64,000 nucleotides of DNA from Tenericutes bacterium ADurb.BinA124 (GCA_002068415.1 MVZM01000008.1:1-64000); one strand, 5' to 3'; shown: positions 46,787 through 56,356, counted from the stretch's first letter. The notes: generated from the letters alone by a model not told the origin. A program made the numbers and translations.

Positions 46787-47344
46787 ATGAAATTAATTGT
46801 TGGTTTGGGGAATCCCGGCTTGCGTTACAAAAAAACACGCCATAACGTTGGATTTATGTTTGTGGACAGTTTTTTAAAAACCGTTAAACAAAAAACAACG
46901 AAAAACAAAAACTTAAAATCCGAGATAGCTCTTTTTAATTATCAGAATGACAAATTAATTATTATTAAACCCCAAACCTTTATGAATTTGTCCGGGGAAG
47001 CCGTCTTTCTGACCATGAAATATTATCAACTGAGGCTGGATGATGTGTTGGTTATTTATGATGATATGGATTTGCCCGAAGGAAAACTAAGAATTCGTCC
47101 TAGCGGCTCAGCAGGTGGTCACAAAGGGATGGCGAACATTATGGAGTTTTTGAAAACCGACCAAATTAAACGTTTGCGTTTAGGCATCGGTAAAGATGAA
47201 AACATCGAAGCGGTCGATTATGTTTTGGGTGTTTTTAGTGCTCAAGGAAGAAGCCTTATTAAAGCCGTTACTGACCGCAGTGCCGATATTATTACCGACT
47301 ACTTAAACTTGCCGTTTGTTGATTTTATGAGCCGCTACAATTAG
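46787..47344 (+). CDS. pth: Peptidyl-tRNA hydrolase
   Basis: Recycles peptidyl-tRNAs dropped from ribosomes. The 185-aa product has GLGNPGLRYKKTRHNVGFM (catalytic His in RHN), KPQTFMNLSG and GGHKGMANI. I use ATG 46787 behind AAGGAGAAAAAG, not the ATG at 46757, which sits in the hairpin. The pth-mfd pair is a common Firmicutes arrangement (gap 8 nt). Confidence 0.96.
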   Translation: MKLIVGLGNPGLRYKKTRHNVGFMFVDSFLKTVKQKTTKNKNLKSEIALFNYQNDKLIIIKPQTFMNLSGEAVFLTMKYYQLRLDDVLVIYDDMDLPEGKLRIRPSGSAGGHKGMANIMEFLKTDQIKRLRLGIGKDENIEAVDYVLGVFSAQGRSLIKAVTDRSADIITDYLNLPFVDFMSRYN

Positions 47345-47352
47345 AGGTCAAG

Positions 47353-50300
47353 ATGAATAATGTTATTACATTATTTAGTCGTAACCAACGCGTTAAAGCC
47401 GTTGGCGAACAACTAATCCATCCTCATTATCGTTATCTGGTTAACGAGTTAAGCCCCCACCATGGTTACTTGTTAACCTATTTTGCGTTTCTTCAGTCGT
47501 CACAATTCGTGATTTATGTTGCCAGTAATTTATTTCAAGCGAACCGCGCTTATGAAAAGTTTTGCACATTGGCGGGCATGGAAAATGTCAATTTATATTT
47601 AGTGGATGAAATTGTGTCGGCGGAACTGGTTGCCGTCAGCGGTGACTTTAAATTTGAGCGCCTCAGCACGATTAAAAGTGCTCTGGATAAGCAGCCTAAA
47701 ATTATTGTTACCCATACGCAAGCAGCCTTAAGACCGCTTTTGGAAAAAAGCAGGTTGGAAAAAAGTGTAAAAACTTTTCGCTGTGGTCAAGAAATAAACT
47801 TAGAGAAGTTGGCGAAAGAATTGATAAGTTTAGGTTATCAAAAAACACCGACAACGACGGCTGTTGGTGAGTTCAGCGTTCGGGGGGAAGTGGTGGATAT
47901 CTTTCCGCCCTTCTATGATTCTCCTGTTCGCATCGGTCTTTTTGATGTCGAGATTGAACAAATAAAAACTTTTGATGTGGAAAGTCAAAGAAGTATTAAG
48001 ACCATCGATGAAGTCGTCATTTTTCCGATGCAGGAATTAATCTATGACGAAAAACAAAAAGCAGCCTTTTTTCATCACCTTCATAAAGACCTAAGTCAAA
48101 TTTCTTCCTGGCCTCGTTTTTTGGAAAACGATGTAATGGATTTAGAAAACTATCACAACATTGACCGTCTTAATAAATATATTCGTTACTTCACCAACTC
48201 TCCGCTTACAATCCTTGATTACTTCGACGAAAAAATCGTCTTTTATGAAGAATATTCCCGTCTTCAAGACAGCTATCAACAGATTGTTTTGGATTTGGAG
48301 ACTTATTTGAATCATTTGGAAAAACCGGAACCCCTGGATTTATTTTTCTTTTTTGATTTTTATAATTTGTTTCATCGGGCGCCGCGCCAAATTTTTTTAA
48401 GTGAATTTAAAAAGAGTTTAAACGATGTTGCCATCGATTGTGTTTTTCCTTTAAAAGGATATAGCGTTATTGATTATCAAAATGATCTTCGTAATTTGGT
48501 GGCCGATGTTCAAGCTAACAAGAGCAAAACCTTCGTTTTTGCTTGTTCCCAAGCGGAACGAATAGGGCTTTTAAAGGAGATTTTTAAAGAAGCGGAAATT
48601 AAATTTACCGAACCAACTAGTTTTTTAGAAATAAAACCGGAACAAGTTCATATCATGTTAATTGAGAACGCCCTTAGTTTTGGTTTTTTTGAAGATCATT
48701 TGGAAGTTTTAACAGAAGCAGAGATTTTTAAAACACTGAAAAAAAGCAAAGCGCGTTTTCGGAGCATGATGCAAAACACCCAAGTTATTTCTTCACGGGA
48801 TGATTTACAAAGCGGCGATTATGTTGTCCATTATGATTATGGAATCGGGAAGTATTTAGGAATTAAAACCATTGAACTAAAAGAGATTCGTAATGATTAT
48901 ATTGCCTTGGCTTTTGCTAATATGGAAATCTATATTCCGGTGGAAAAAATCAATTTACTGGAAAAATACCAAGGGAGCGAAGGAACGATTCCGAAATTAA
49001 CGAATATCGGGAAAGGTGAATGGGAAAAGAAGAAACGCAAGATTCAGGAAAAACTGGAAACCATGGCCGGCGATTTAATTTCATTACAAGCCGAGCGGGA
49101 ACAAAATCCCGGCTTCAAATATCCGCCGGATAGTGATTTGCAAAGCTTGTTTGAAGAGGATTTTGTGTATGAAGAAACGCCAGATCAACTGAAAGCCATC
49201 GCCCAAGTTAAAGCCGATATGGAAAAAGGTCTGGTGATTGATCGCCTTATTTGTGGTGATGTCGGTTATGGGAAAACGGAAATCGCCATGCGGATTGCTT
49301 TTAAAACGGTTTTTTCCCATAAACAAGTCGCTTGTTTGGCGCCGACAACGATTTTAACGCGGCAACATTTTCATAGTTTTAAAGAGCGATTTGATAAGTA
49401 CGGTATTCGCGTGGAGCTTTTAAATCGCTTAGTCAGTATTGATAAACAAAAACAAATTCTTGCGGATATGAAAAAGGGCTTGGTTGATATTGTCATCGGC
49501 ACCCATCGTTTATTAAGCGAAGATATCGTTTTTAATGATTTAGGCTTGTTAATTATTGATGAAGAACAACGTTTTGGTGTTATCCATAAAGAAAAGATCA
49601 AACAAATGAAAGTGAATGTTAATGTGTTAACTTTAACGGCTACACCGATTCCCCGCACCTTGCAAATGTCGATTATGGGGCTTAGGCAGTTAAGTTTAAT
49701 TGAAACTCCGCCCAAGGATCGCTATCCCGTTCAGACTTATGTTGTGGAAGAAAATGAGATGATTGTGAAAGAAGCGATTTACCGTGAACTGGCCCGGGAG
49801 GGTCAAGTGTTTTATCTACACAACCGGGTTGTTGATTTAGACCGTTTATACCGGAAATTAAGAAGACTGGTTCCGGAAGCTAGAATTGGTGTTGTCCATG
49901 GACAAATGAGTAAAATGGCGATGGAAAATGCCATCCAAGCTTTCATTGATAAAGAATTCAATGTTTTATTGTGTACAACGATTATTGAAACGGGCATTGA
50001 TATTCCCAACACGAACACCCTAATCATCAGTCGAGCTGATTATTTGGGCTTAGCTCAAATGTATCAAATCAGAGGGCGCGTTGGTCGGACCGACCGCGTT
50101 GCCTATGCCTATTTGATGTATGATGAGGATAAAGTGTTAACGGCCGACTCGACAAAACGCTTATCGGCCATTAAGGAATTTACCAATTTAGGAAGTGGCT
50201 ATAAAATTGCGGTTCGGGACTTAGCCATCCGCGGGGCCGGTGATATTTTAGGCAAGGAACAATCGGGTTTCATTGATGCAGTCGGATTTGATATGTATAT

Positions 50301-50835
50301 GAAGATGTTGAACGATGCGATGAATAAAGTATCCGGGCATGAAGCACCGAAAGAAGAAACGCCGATTCCGATTGCCGTTTCCAAACATGTTGATCCGGCT
50401 TATGTCAGTGATGATGACATTAAAATCTATATTCATAAAGAGATTGCCCAAGTGAAAACGAAGACTGACAAAGAACAACTCATTAGTGTTTTAACTGACC
50501 GTTTTGGAAGACTAAACGAAGAAATCTTAACTTATATTGAGGAACGCTATTTACAGACTGTCTTAAAAGCATTGGCGATTAATGGGGTGTTGGAAACCGA
50601 AAACACGGTCGTTGTGGCCATTCCCAGACGAATGTCGGCTTTAGTTAATGCGGAGGTTTTGTTCATGCGGGCGAGTGCTTTAAGTCGAGACATTCATTTT
50701 GAATATAAAAACCAGCAAATAATTGTGAAAATGAACAAAAAACCCCAAACAAAGCAGTGGATTTTTTGGTTAACAGCCTTACTTGAAGGAGAAATTTGGA
50801 AAAAGAAAGCAGTTGAAGAATTAAGCGATTCATGA
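47353..50835 (+). CDS. mfd: Transcription-repair coupling factor Mfd
   Basis: Removes RNA polymerase stalled at DNA lesions and recruits UvrA. The 1160-aa product has UvrB-like N-terminal domains (FSVRGEVVDIFPP), RNA-polymerase-interaction domain around 490-560 (GDYVVHYDYGIGKYLGI), and the RecG-like translocase with Walker A GDVGYGKTEIA, DEEQRFGV and TATPIPRTL, followed by QxxGRxGR-type IRGRVGRTDR and a C-terminal TRCF domain. Length is normal. A weak AGAGGTC ribosome site overlaps the pth end. Confidence 0.96.
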   Translation: MNNVITLFSRNQRVKAVGEQLIHPHYRYLVNELSPHHGYLLTYFAFLQSSQFVIYVASNLFQANRAYEKFCTLAGMENVNLYLVDEIVSAELVAVSGDFKFERLSTIKSALDKQPKIIVTHTQAALRPLLEKSRLEKSVKTFRCGQEINLEKLAKELISLGYQKTPTTTAVGEFSVRGEVVDIFPPFYDSPVRIGLFDVEIEQIKTFDVESQRSIKTIDEVVIFPMQELIYDEKQKAAFFHHLHKDLSQISSWPRFLENDVMDLENYHNIDRLNKYIRYFTNSPLTILDYFDEKIVFYEEYSRLQDSYQQIVLDLETYLNHLEKPEPLDLFFFFDFYNLFHRAPRQIFLSEFKKSLNDVAIDCVFPLKGYSVIDYQNDLRNLVADVQANKSKTFVFACSQAERIGLLKEIFKEAEIKFTEPTSFLEIKPEQVHIMLIENALSFGFFEDHLEVLTEAEIFKTLKKSKARFRSMMQNTQVISSRDDLQSGDYVVHYDYGIGKYLGIKTIELKEIRNDYIALAFANMEIYIPVEKINLLEKYQGSEGTIPKLTNIGKGEWEKKKRKIQEKLETMAGDLISLQAEREQNPGFKYPPDSDLQSLFEEDFVYEETPDQLKAIAQVKADMEKGLVIDRLICGDVGYGKTEIAMRIAFKTVFSHKQVACLAPTTILTRQHFHSFKERFDKYGIRVELLNRLVSIDKQKQILADMKKGLVDIVIGTHRLLSEDIVFNDLGLLIIDEEQRFGVIHKEKIKQMKVNVNVLTLTATPIPRTLQMSIMGLRQLSLIETPPKDRYPVQTYVVEENEMIVKEAIYRELAREGQVFYLHNRVVDLDRLYRKLRRLVPEARIGVVHGQMSKMAMENAIQAFIDKEFNVLLCTTIIETGIDIPNTNTLIISRADYLGLAQMYQIRGRVGRTDRVAYAYLMYDEDKVLTADSTKRLSAIKEFTNLGSGYKIAVRDLAIRGAGDILGKEQSGFIDAVGFDMYMKMLNDAMNKVSGHEAPKEETPIPIAVSKHVDPAYVSDDDIKIYIHKEIAQVKTKTDKEQLISVLTDRFGRLNEEILTYIEERYLQTVLKALAINGVLETENTVVVAIPRRMSALVNAEVLFMRASALSRDIHFEYKNQQIIVKMNKKPQTKQWIFWLTALLEGEIWKKKAVEELSDS

Positions 50836-50871
50836 TATAATCACAACTGGAATAATGAAAAGGAGATAAAT

Positions 50872-51732
50872 ATGCAAAAAATAGCTGTCATTTCCGATGT
50901 TAATGCCGGTTTAGATTATTTAGGATATGATCCCGACATTCCAGTCTTGCGTTCGATTATTAACTTTGGTGAAGAACACTTTATTGATGGTATTGATATT
51001 AAAGCGGATGCTTTTTATAAAAAACTTCAAACTAGTCCAATTATTCCGTCAACATCCGCGCCAACGGTTGGTGAGGCTATGACTTTATTAGACAAACTAA
51101 TCAGTGAAGGCTATACCGATGTCATCATGATTTCCATTTCTTATCAGTTAAGCTCAATTGGCCAAATGGTGGAAACGCTTATTGATGAGTATGCGAATAA
51201 AATTAAAATTCATGTGATTGATTCGAAAAGTGCAACTTATATGCAAGGCTATATCGCTGTTGAAGCAAAGAAAATGGCGGTCGCCGGCAAACCGCTTGAG
51301 GAAATTTTAGATTATTGCCATTACTTAGTGGAAAACAAACATGCTTATTTCGTAGTTGATGATTTATCCTATTTGGTTAAAAACGGCCGTTTAAGCGGTG
51401 CCGCCGGTTTTATCGGCAGTTTGTTGAAAGTTAAACCGGTTTTGGAACTCACTAAAGAGGGAAAAATTGTTAGCAAGGAAAAAATCCGCACTCATTCCAA
51501 AGCGGTTGAACGCGCTTTAGAATTATTTAAGAATGAGATTAAGGATGCGAAAAAAGTAAAGATTTTTGTTTTTCATACCGTTCGTGAACAAGATGCGAAA
51601 ATCTTGGTTAACCGTTTGCAGAAAGAATGTAAGAACGCCGAGGAAATCGAATTACATATGGTGACACCGGCGGTTGGAGCTCATATCGGTTGTGGAATTA
51701 TTGGAATGGGATATTTTATTCTCGAAAAATAA
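50872..51732 (+). CDS. DegV family fatty-acid-binding protein
   Basis: The 286-aa product starts KIAVISDVNAGL and has the DegV TSAPTVGEA loop, SISYQLSS, IDSKSATYMQGYIA and VDDLSYLVKNGRLSG with lid RTHSKAVERAL. DegV/FakB proteins present fatty acids to the kinase FakA for lipid synthesis; no fakA lies near. RBS AAGGAGATAA; a TATAAT at the end of mfd (about 50839) suggests its own promoter. Confidence 0.92.
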   Translation: MQKIAVISDVNAGLDYLGYDPDIPVLRSIINFGEEHFIDGIDIKADAFYKKLQTSPIIPSTSAPTVGEAMTLLDKLISEGYTDVIMISISYQLSSIGQMVETLIDEYANKIKIHVIDSKSATYMQGYIAVEAKKMAVAGKPLEEILDYCHYLVENKHAYFVVDDLSYLVKNGRLSGAAGFIGSLLKVKPVLELTKEGKIVSKEKIRTHSKAVERALELFKNEIKDAKKVKIFVFHTVREQDAKILVNRLQKECKNAEEIELHMVTPAVGAHIGCGIIGMGYFILEK

Positions 51733-51776
51733 AGACAACTTTTACCATTCGCAATATTATTTAGGCCTTAATTGTA

Positions 51777-51808
51777 AAACACCGGTTTTTAAAACTGGTG
51801 TTTTTTAA
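51777..51808 (+). terminator. Terminator after degV
   Basis: AAAACACCGGTTTT/AAAACTGGTGTTTT with T-run. Confidence 0.85.
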
Positions 51809-51829
51809 AATCGTAAACAAGATTTTTTA

Positions 51830-51858
51830 TTGAATTTTTTCTTTGTTTAGCGTATAAT
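51830..51858 (+). promoter_or_regulatory. Promoter with start codon 9 nt after the -10
   Basis: TTGAAT (51830-51835), 17-nt spacer, TATAAT (51853-51858). The next ATG is at 51868, so the transcript would be leaderless or nearly so; no Shine-Dalgarno fits in between. Confidence 0.65.
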
Positions 51859-51867
51859 TTATCAAGT

Positions 51868-52410
51868 ATGAAGAAAATCCAATGCTTAAATTGTTTAAAG
51901 GTTAGTGTTTTTAATGATGTTTGTCCACAATGCGAAAGCAATAACATCATCGAAATTCATAAAAAAGGCATAGTTTACCAAAAGCGGTTTTTTACTCACA
52001 AAGAATGGTTAGCACGCTTAAGCACGGCTAGCCAATGGGCTATAATGCCTATTAATCGCTCCTATCTTAAACAAATTATCCAAACTAACTTAAGGCGCAG
52101 TCGTCGGGAAAGATTCTTGTTTCCTTTTGTTGTGCTTTTTGGAAGTGGAATCATCGGTTTAATTGCTTCCTTGATGGTTAAAAACAATCAAACGCTGATT
52201 GACGGTAATGCTTTTAATGTTATGGTGGCGGGGCTAGCTTTTAGTAGTTTGTTGCTGGTTTTTTCCGGTGTTTTTCTTTATTGGTTAATCACCAACCAAG
52301 CACTTTTAATGCTTTGGAAAAAACACAAAATCCGCTTTGTTCGCTTCACAAAAAAAGAAATGAAAACATTATTGAAGGAAATAAATGATGAAAAAACGCT
52401 CAGTCAATAA
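51868..52410 (+). CDS. Zinc-ribbon membrane protein, unknown; probable leaderless gene
   Basis: The 180-aa product begins with a zinc ribbon (C6xxC9, C19xxC22) and has two membrane helices (about 83-105 and 112-140) with basic flanks. No known family. ATG 51868 directly follows a good promoter with no room for an RBS, so translation is likely of a leaderless mRNA, or another transcript reads through. Its 3' end overlaps the GNAT gene by 26 nt in a different frame. Confidence 0.65.
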   Translation: MKKIQCLNCLKVSVFNDVCPQCESNNIIEIHKKGIVYQKRFFTHKEWLARLSTASQWAIMPINRSYLKQIIQTNLRRSRRERFLFPFVVLFGSGIIGLIASLMVKNNQTLIDGNAFNVMVAGLAFSSLLLVFSGVFLYWLITNQALLMLWKKHKIRFVRFTKKEMKTLLKEINDEKTLSQ

Positions 52411-52939
52411 CTTGAAGATAACGAACAATCATTTATTGATTCGCCCTTTTCAAAGGCGGGATCATGATGACTTATGGCAACTGTTTAGTAATGAGCGTGT
52501 TGTTCGCTTTTTAGGTGTTAAGCAATTTCATGATAAAATTGCTGTAGAACGCTATTTAAATGAATGTGAACAGGAATACGAACGCCAAGAAATTTATCGC
52601 TTAGGAATCGAGTTGTTGGCCGAACAAAAAATCATCGGTTTTATTGGGGTCTCGCGTTATGATTTAACGAAAACAAGCGCCCAAGTCGTCTATGGTTTAG
52701 CGGAAGCCTATTGGCATCGGGGCTTAATGGTTGAAGCTCTCCAATTGTTTGTGGACTATTTAACTAAAGAACTTCATAAAGAAATTATCATCGGCACTCA
52801 TATTGATGAAAATCAGGCTTCAGGAAAGGTACTCCTAAAAGCCGGTTTCAAACGAGATGTCGATTATGATCAAATGATGCTTATCAAAGGCGTTAATCAA
52901 CATTTAACCGGATATTCTTTGAAAACTAAAGGAGAATGA
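52385..52939 (+). CDS. GNAT N-acetyltransferase, RimJ/RimL-like
   Basis: The 184-aa product has LLIRPFQRRDHDDLWQLFSNERV and the acetyl-CoA-binding segment region ending in YWHRGLMVEALQLFVDYL, then IDENQASGKVLLKAGFKRD, all typical of Acetyltransf_3. Two ATGs in tandem (52385, 52388) can start it; AAGGAA is the likely ribosome site. The protein or small-molecule substrate is unknown. Confidence 0.87.
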   Translation: MMKKRSVNNLKITNNHLLIRPFQRRDHDDLWQLFSNERVVRFLGVKQFHDKIAVERYLNECEQEYERQEIYRLGIELLAEQKIIGFIGVSRYDLTKTSAQVVYGLAEAYWHRGLMVEALQLFVDYLTKELHKEIIIGTHIDENQASGKVLLKAGFKRDVDYDQMMLIKGVNQHLTGYSLKTKGE

Positions 52940-52940
52940 T

Positions 52941-53459
52941 ATGAAAAAAATAATCTTAATATTAATTATGATGATGCTTGGATTATTGATTGCTTGTGGC
53001 AAACAACCCGGTGAACTAAGGAATGTTAGTAATATTGCGACTTCGGAAATCTTTAACCAAAAAGAAACAAAATATTATGTTTATTTTCATCGTCTTGATT
53101 GTCCGGATTGTGATGAATCCGCCCCTTATGTCATTAATTATTCACAAATTATTAAAGAATATGAAGGCTGTCGCAACAAACGCAAAATTTATGCGGTTTT
53201 ATTGTTTACAGCTTCCGAAAAACCAGGGCGTTCAACCTATATTTATCGCGAATATACCGGTGAAGGCGGTCAGGGAACGAACGGGAAATATTTTGTTGAC
53301 GGCGTAAGGGCTTGGGAAGATTTGTATATTGCGACCACTTCCTCCTTAATATCGATTTCCGAAAACACCGATGGTGTTAAAGTAGCTAAATATGTTGCAC
53401 AAGGGGCAGAGGCCGTCACCAGAGCCCTTAACGAACAACTGGGAACTTGTTATCAATAA
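52941..53459 (+). CDS. Lipoprotein with thioredoxin-like CxxC motif
   Basis: The 172-aa product has a lipoprotein signal (about 1-19, lipobox LIAC) and a YVYFHRLDCPDCDES motif at about 46-60, where a thioredoxin fold would have its catalytic CxxC (CPDC). The rest is short for a complete thioredoxin. Probably a surface redox protein. Coupled to the next gene by TAATG. A second CxxC lipoprotein lies at 54217 on the other strand. Confidence 0.72.
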   Translation: MKKIILILIMMMLGLLIACGKQPGELRNVSNIATSEIFNQKETKYYVYFHRLDCPDCDESAPYVINYSQIIKEYEGCRNKRKIYAVLLFTASEKPGRSTYIYREYTGEGGQGTNGKYFVDGVRAWEDLYIATTSSLISISENTDGVKVAKYVAQGAEAVTRALNEQLGTCYQ

Positions 53460-54205
53460 TGAAAGATACTTATATAACAAAAAGTGAACGAACTTTTCAA
53501 AATTTAAATTATTCACTTTATTCGGATGGTACTTCGCATCCTTTGCTGTTTTTCTTTCACGGTTTTACCAGCAATCGTCATTTGGGAATCATGGGGCGGG
53601 GCGAAGTGTTGGCCCGCTTAGGCTTTACCGTGGTGGCATTTGATGCTCCTTATCATGGAGACCGCGATAATGGGACATTTAGTCAATTATCTGTTAGTGC
53701 CAGGCAAAAAGAATTAATGGAAATTGTGATTCAAAATGCACATGAAGCTAAGTGGCTGTATGAAAAGCATTTACAAGCGGAACAACTAATTAGCAAAGCT
53801 CCCGTTTTTGCTTTTGGTGTGTCCATGGGGGCGCAAGTTTGCTTTTATCTTGCCACGATTATGCCTAAACTGCAAACAATTGTTACGCTGGTGGGCTCAC
53901 CGTCATTTTGTGATTTTTATCGTTGGAAACAACAACAATACCAATGGCCCGATGACCTTGAATTTAAAATTAAGCTGGAAAAATACCAAAGTTTGGATCC
54001 CTTAATTCATAGCGAACGATTGCAAAACACCAATATTTTTATGGGGGTTGGCACCCAAGATGATGTTGTCCCTAAACATTATGCTAAGCAACTGGCTGAG
54101 AAGCTGAAGACAAGTGTTTACCAAGAGTATGAAACAGCGCATTTTTCAACACCCAAGATGCTTGATGATGCTTATTGTTTCCTTAAAAAAACGCTCACTT
54201 TTTAA
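53459..54205 (+). CDS. Alpha/beta hydrolase
   Basis: The 248-aa product has the oxyanion HGFTSNRH, DAPYHGD, nucleophile elbow GVSMG (Ser), catalytic Asp in VGTQDDVVP and His in YETAHFSTP. It lacks a signal peptide. Resembles YitV/BAAT-type dienelactone hydrolase-like esterases; the substrate is unknown. I choose ATG 53459 (TAATG overlap with the lipoprotein gene). Confidence 0.88.
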   Translation: MKDTYITKSERTFQNLNYSLYSDGTSHPLLFFFHGFTSNRHLGIMGRGEVLARLGFTVVAFDAPYHGDRDNGTFSQLSVSARQKELMEIVIQNAHEAKWLYEKHLQAEQLISKAPVFAFGVSMGAQVCFYLATIMPKLQTIVTLVGSPSFCDFYRWKQQQYQWPDDLEFKIKLEKYQSLDPLIHSERLQNTNIFMGVGTQDDVVPKHYAKQLAEKLKTSVYQEYETAHFSTPKMLDDAYCFLKKTLTF

Positions 54206-54220
54206 AAGAGCGTTTTTTAT
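54188..54220. terminator. Bidirectional terminator
   Basis: AAAAACGCTC ... GAGCGTTTTTT with an inner TTTTTAAAA; serves the convergent genes. Confidence 0.8.
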
Positions 54221-54870
54221 TTTAGTGTATTTAAATAATTAAGAACTTCGCTTGCTCCATGGTAATAAGCAACGACAATGTGGTTTTTAATTAATAATAG
54301 GGTGGGAACGGACGGGATTTGTAAATCACTTAACTTGGAAACACCCAAGACCGATTCAACAGGGCCAAACAAACTGGCATTGTGATTATCTTCATATTTA
54401 ATTTGCCAGATTGGTAAAAGCGGTTCATGATTGCGGGCGGTTTGTGCATCATGATAACGATAGATATCAGCCATGATTAATTCACAGCCGTAACAATTGG
54501 CTTTGGAAAAGAAAACTAAAAAACTTGTTGGTTTTTCAAACAATTCTTCTTTTAAGAGCGAAGGAATGTTTTGGTTAAAGCCGCTTATTTCTAGTTTTAC
54601 ACTGAGAGTGTTTTTCGAATCAGTGATGTTTATTCGGTATTCGCCAGCAATAAAACAATTAAGGGTTTCACTTCGAATAATTAATTGTGCGTCTTCGTAT
54701 GTCCAATCAAGTGTATAAACATCGTTTTCGTCAAGTAAAACAACTTCCTCAGGAGTAAAGCAAAGCGCGATATTTAATTGATGGGGGTTTTGTTTATCAT
54801 ATTGATAAAGAGGATCATCTTGGCATCCTGCCAAGATGGTTAATATTAACAAGAGGAGGATTTTTTTCAT
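54217..54870 (-). CDS. Lipoprotein with C-terminal thioredoxin-like domain
   Basis: The 217-aa product has a lipobox LAGC (Cys16), an N-terminal beta-rich part (about 20-95) and a thioredoxin-like domain (about 95-215) with SFLVFFSKANCYGCEL (CYGC) and, later, a cis-Pro segment IPSVPTLLLI. Probably a surface thiol-disulfide protein. GCGGTGATAA precedes ATG 54870. Divergent from the VanZ-like gene. Confidence 0.78.
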   Translation of the reverse strand: MKKILLLLILTILAGCQDDPLYQYDKQNPHQLNIALCFTPEEVVLLDENDVYTLDWTYEDAQLIIRSETLNCFIAGEYRINITDSKNTLSVKLEISGFNQNIPSLLKEELFEKPTSFLVFFSKANCYGCELIMADIYRYHDAQTARNHEPLLPIWQIKYEDNHNASLFGPVESVLGVSKLSDLQIPSVPTLLLIKNHIVVAYYHGASEVLNYLNTLK

Positions 54871-54953
54871 TTTATCACCGCTATTATTATATCAAAACAA
54901 AGAACAATTGACCATTGTTTCATAAATATGTTAAAATACGGCAAAGGTGAGTT

Positions 54954-55403
54954 ATGAAAAAACATTTATGGACTATTTTACTAATCATTTGGATAAGTTT
55001 TATTTTCCTTAATTCCTTCCAAACAGGCGCACAGTCTTCCCAAGCCAGCGGCATTTTTACCAACTTTTTCACAAACCTGTTTTTAAAAATCGGTTGGTCC
55101 GTTAATCAGGAAACGCTGTCGATGTTAATCCGTAAAGGTGCTCATATGTTTGAGTTTTTTGTGTTAGCACTTTTATTTTGTTTGCAATATTTTCGGAAAC
55201 ATCCGCTTCAAAAAACCTTGGAAAAAGCCTTGATTAGTTCAATAGTCGTTGCTGTCGTTGATGAATTGATTCAACTGAGCGTTCCCGGACGCGTTGGCAC
55301 CATAATCGATGTGGCAATTGATAATGTTGGCATCGTGTTTGCTTTAGTTTTGTTTTGGCTCATTGTTCGTCATAAACAAAAAAAATCCGCCAACTCCTCT
55401 TAA
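54954..55403 (+). CDS. VanZ-family membrane protein
   Basis: The 149-aa product has four membrane segments and the VanZ motifs: IFLNSFQTG, IRKGAHMFEFFVLALL and DELIQLSVPGRVGTIIDVAIDNVG. VanZ proteins were named for low-level teicoplanin resistance in enterococci, but most homologues have unknown roles in the envelope. RBS AAAGGTGAG. Confidence 0.9.
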   Translation: MKKHLWTILLIIWISFIFLNSFQTGAQSSQASGIFTNFFTNLFLKIGWSVNQETLSMLIRKGAHMFEFFVLALLFCLQYFRKHPLQKTLEKALISSIVVAVVDELIQLSVPGRVGTIIDVAIDNVGIVFALVLFWLIVRHKQKKSANSS

Positions 55404-55428
55404 CAACTAAATCCGTTTGTGATATAAT
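55400..55428 (+). promoter_or_regulatory. Promoter of the Big2 lipoprotein gene
   Basis: TTAACA (55400-55405), 17-nt spacer, TATAAT (55423-55428). Confidence 0.7.
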
Positions 55429-55463
55429 GACAATAGTTTTATAAATAAAGGAGATTTTTACTA

Positions 55464-56342
55464 TTGAAAAAGCTTAACATTTTTCTGATAACAATCTTAG
55501 GATTTTTGCTTGTTGGTTGCAAAGCCACCGATATTGATGTTTTCCGCTTCGTCAATCATGAGATTACAATTCAAGTTGGCGACGATGCCGTGTTAAATTT
55601 GATTTATGGCGAATATGATGCCGATGATGAAGTTACTTATACTCTTTCAAAAGAAGGAATTATTGTTTTGTTCGGAAACACCGCCACCGGGATAGCTCCC
55701 GGAGAAGTCACGGTAACAGCGACGATTGATGGAATTAAGAAGACAAACATCATTGTGACGGTTATCAACGAACCCATCAACTCCATGAGTATAAGTTCGG
55801 CGGCGTTTGTGACTGTTGGCACCCCCATTCAATTAGCGGTTTCGGTTTTACCAAGTCATCTGTCTAATGAAGTGACATGGTCAATCGAGGATAGTGTGCA
55901 AAGCGATGTCGAGGCGGCAACTGTTTCACCCAGCGGTTTATTGTCGGGTGTGATTGGTGCTACCACGAAAGCGGAACTGACGGCGGGAGGAAAACAGATT
56001 GTTGTTGTGGCGACATCGAAAGTTGATCCCTTGATGAGTGTGAAAAAGACCATTCTTGTTAAGTATCAACCAACAACCAAAGTCACTTTAAGTACCGCCG
56101 GAGGTAAAACGACGATGGGAGTTACGGATACTTTACAGTTAGTTGCCACCATTTTACCGGCCCATGCTTGTCCGGTTTTAACTTACACTTCAAGTAATAC
56201 ATCCGTTGTTACGGTTAGTAATACGGGTTTAGTTAGTGTTCCTGAAAACAGTACCAATTACAAAACGACAACGATTACGGCCACCAGTCTTGACAATGTG
56301 GTGGGAACCATTGATATTACCGTTTTAGACCCTAATGCTTAA
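55464..56342 (+). CDS. Lipoprotein with bacterial Ig-like (Big2) repeats
   Basis: The 292-aa product starts at TTG 55464 (preceded by AAAGGAGATTTTT), has a lipobox LVGC (Cys19) and three Ig-like domains of Big2 type (about 25-108, 109-203, 205-290), each with the GxATVTATxD-like end strand (GEVTVTATIDG, TITATSLD). Probably a surface adhesin or stalk protein. It may share a transcript with the zinc-ribbon gene 14 nt downstream. Confidence 0.85.
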   Translation: MKKLNIFLITILGFLLVGCKATDIDVFRFVNHEITIQVGDDAVLNLIYGEYDADDEVTYTLSKEGIIVLFGNTATGIAPGEVTVTATIDGIKKTNIIVTVINEPINSMSISSAAFVTVGTPIQLAVSVLPSHLSNEVTWSIEDSVQSDVEAATVSPSGLLSGVIGATTKAELTAGGKQIVVVATSKVDPLMSVKKTILVKYQPTTKVTLSTAGGKTTMGVTDTLQLVATILPAHACPVLTYTSSNTSVVTVSNTGLVSVPENSTNYKTTTITATSLDNVVGTIDITVLDPNA

Positions 56343-56356
56343 GGAGGAGGAAGAAA

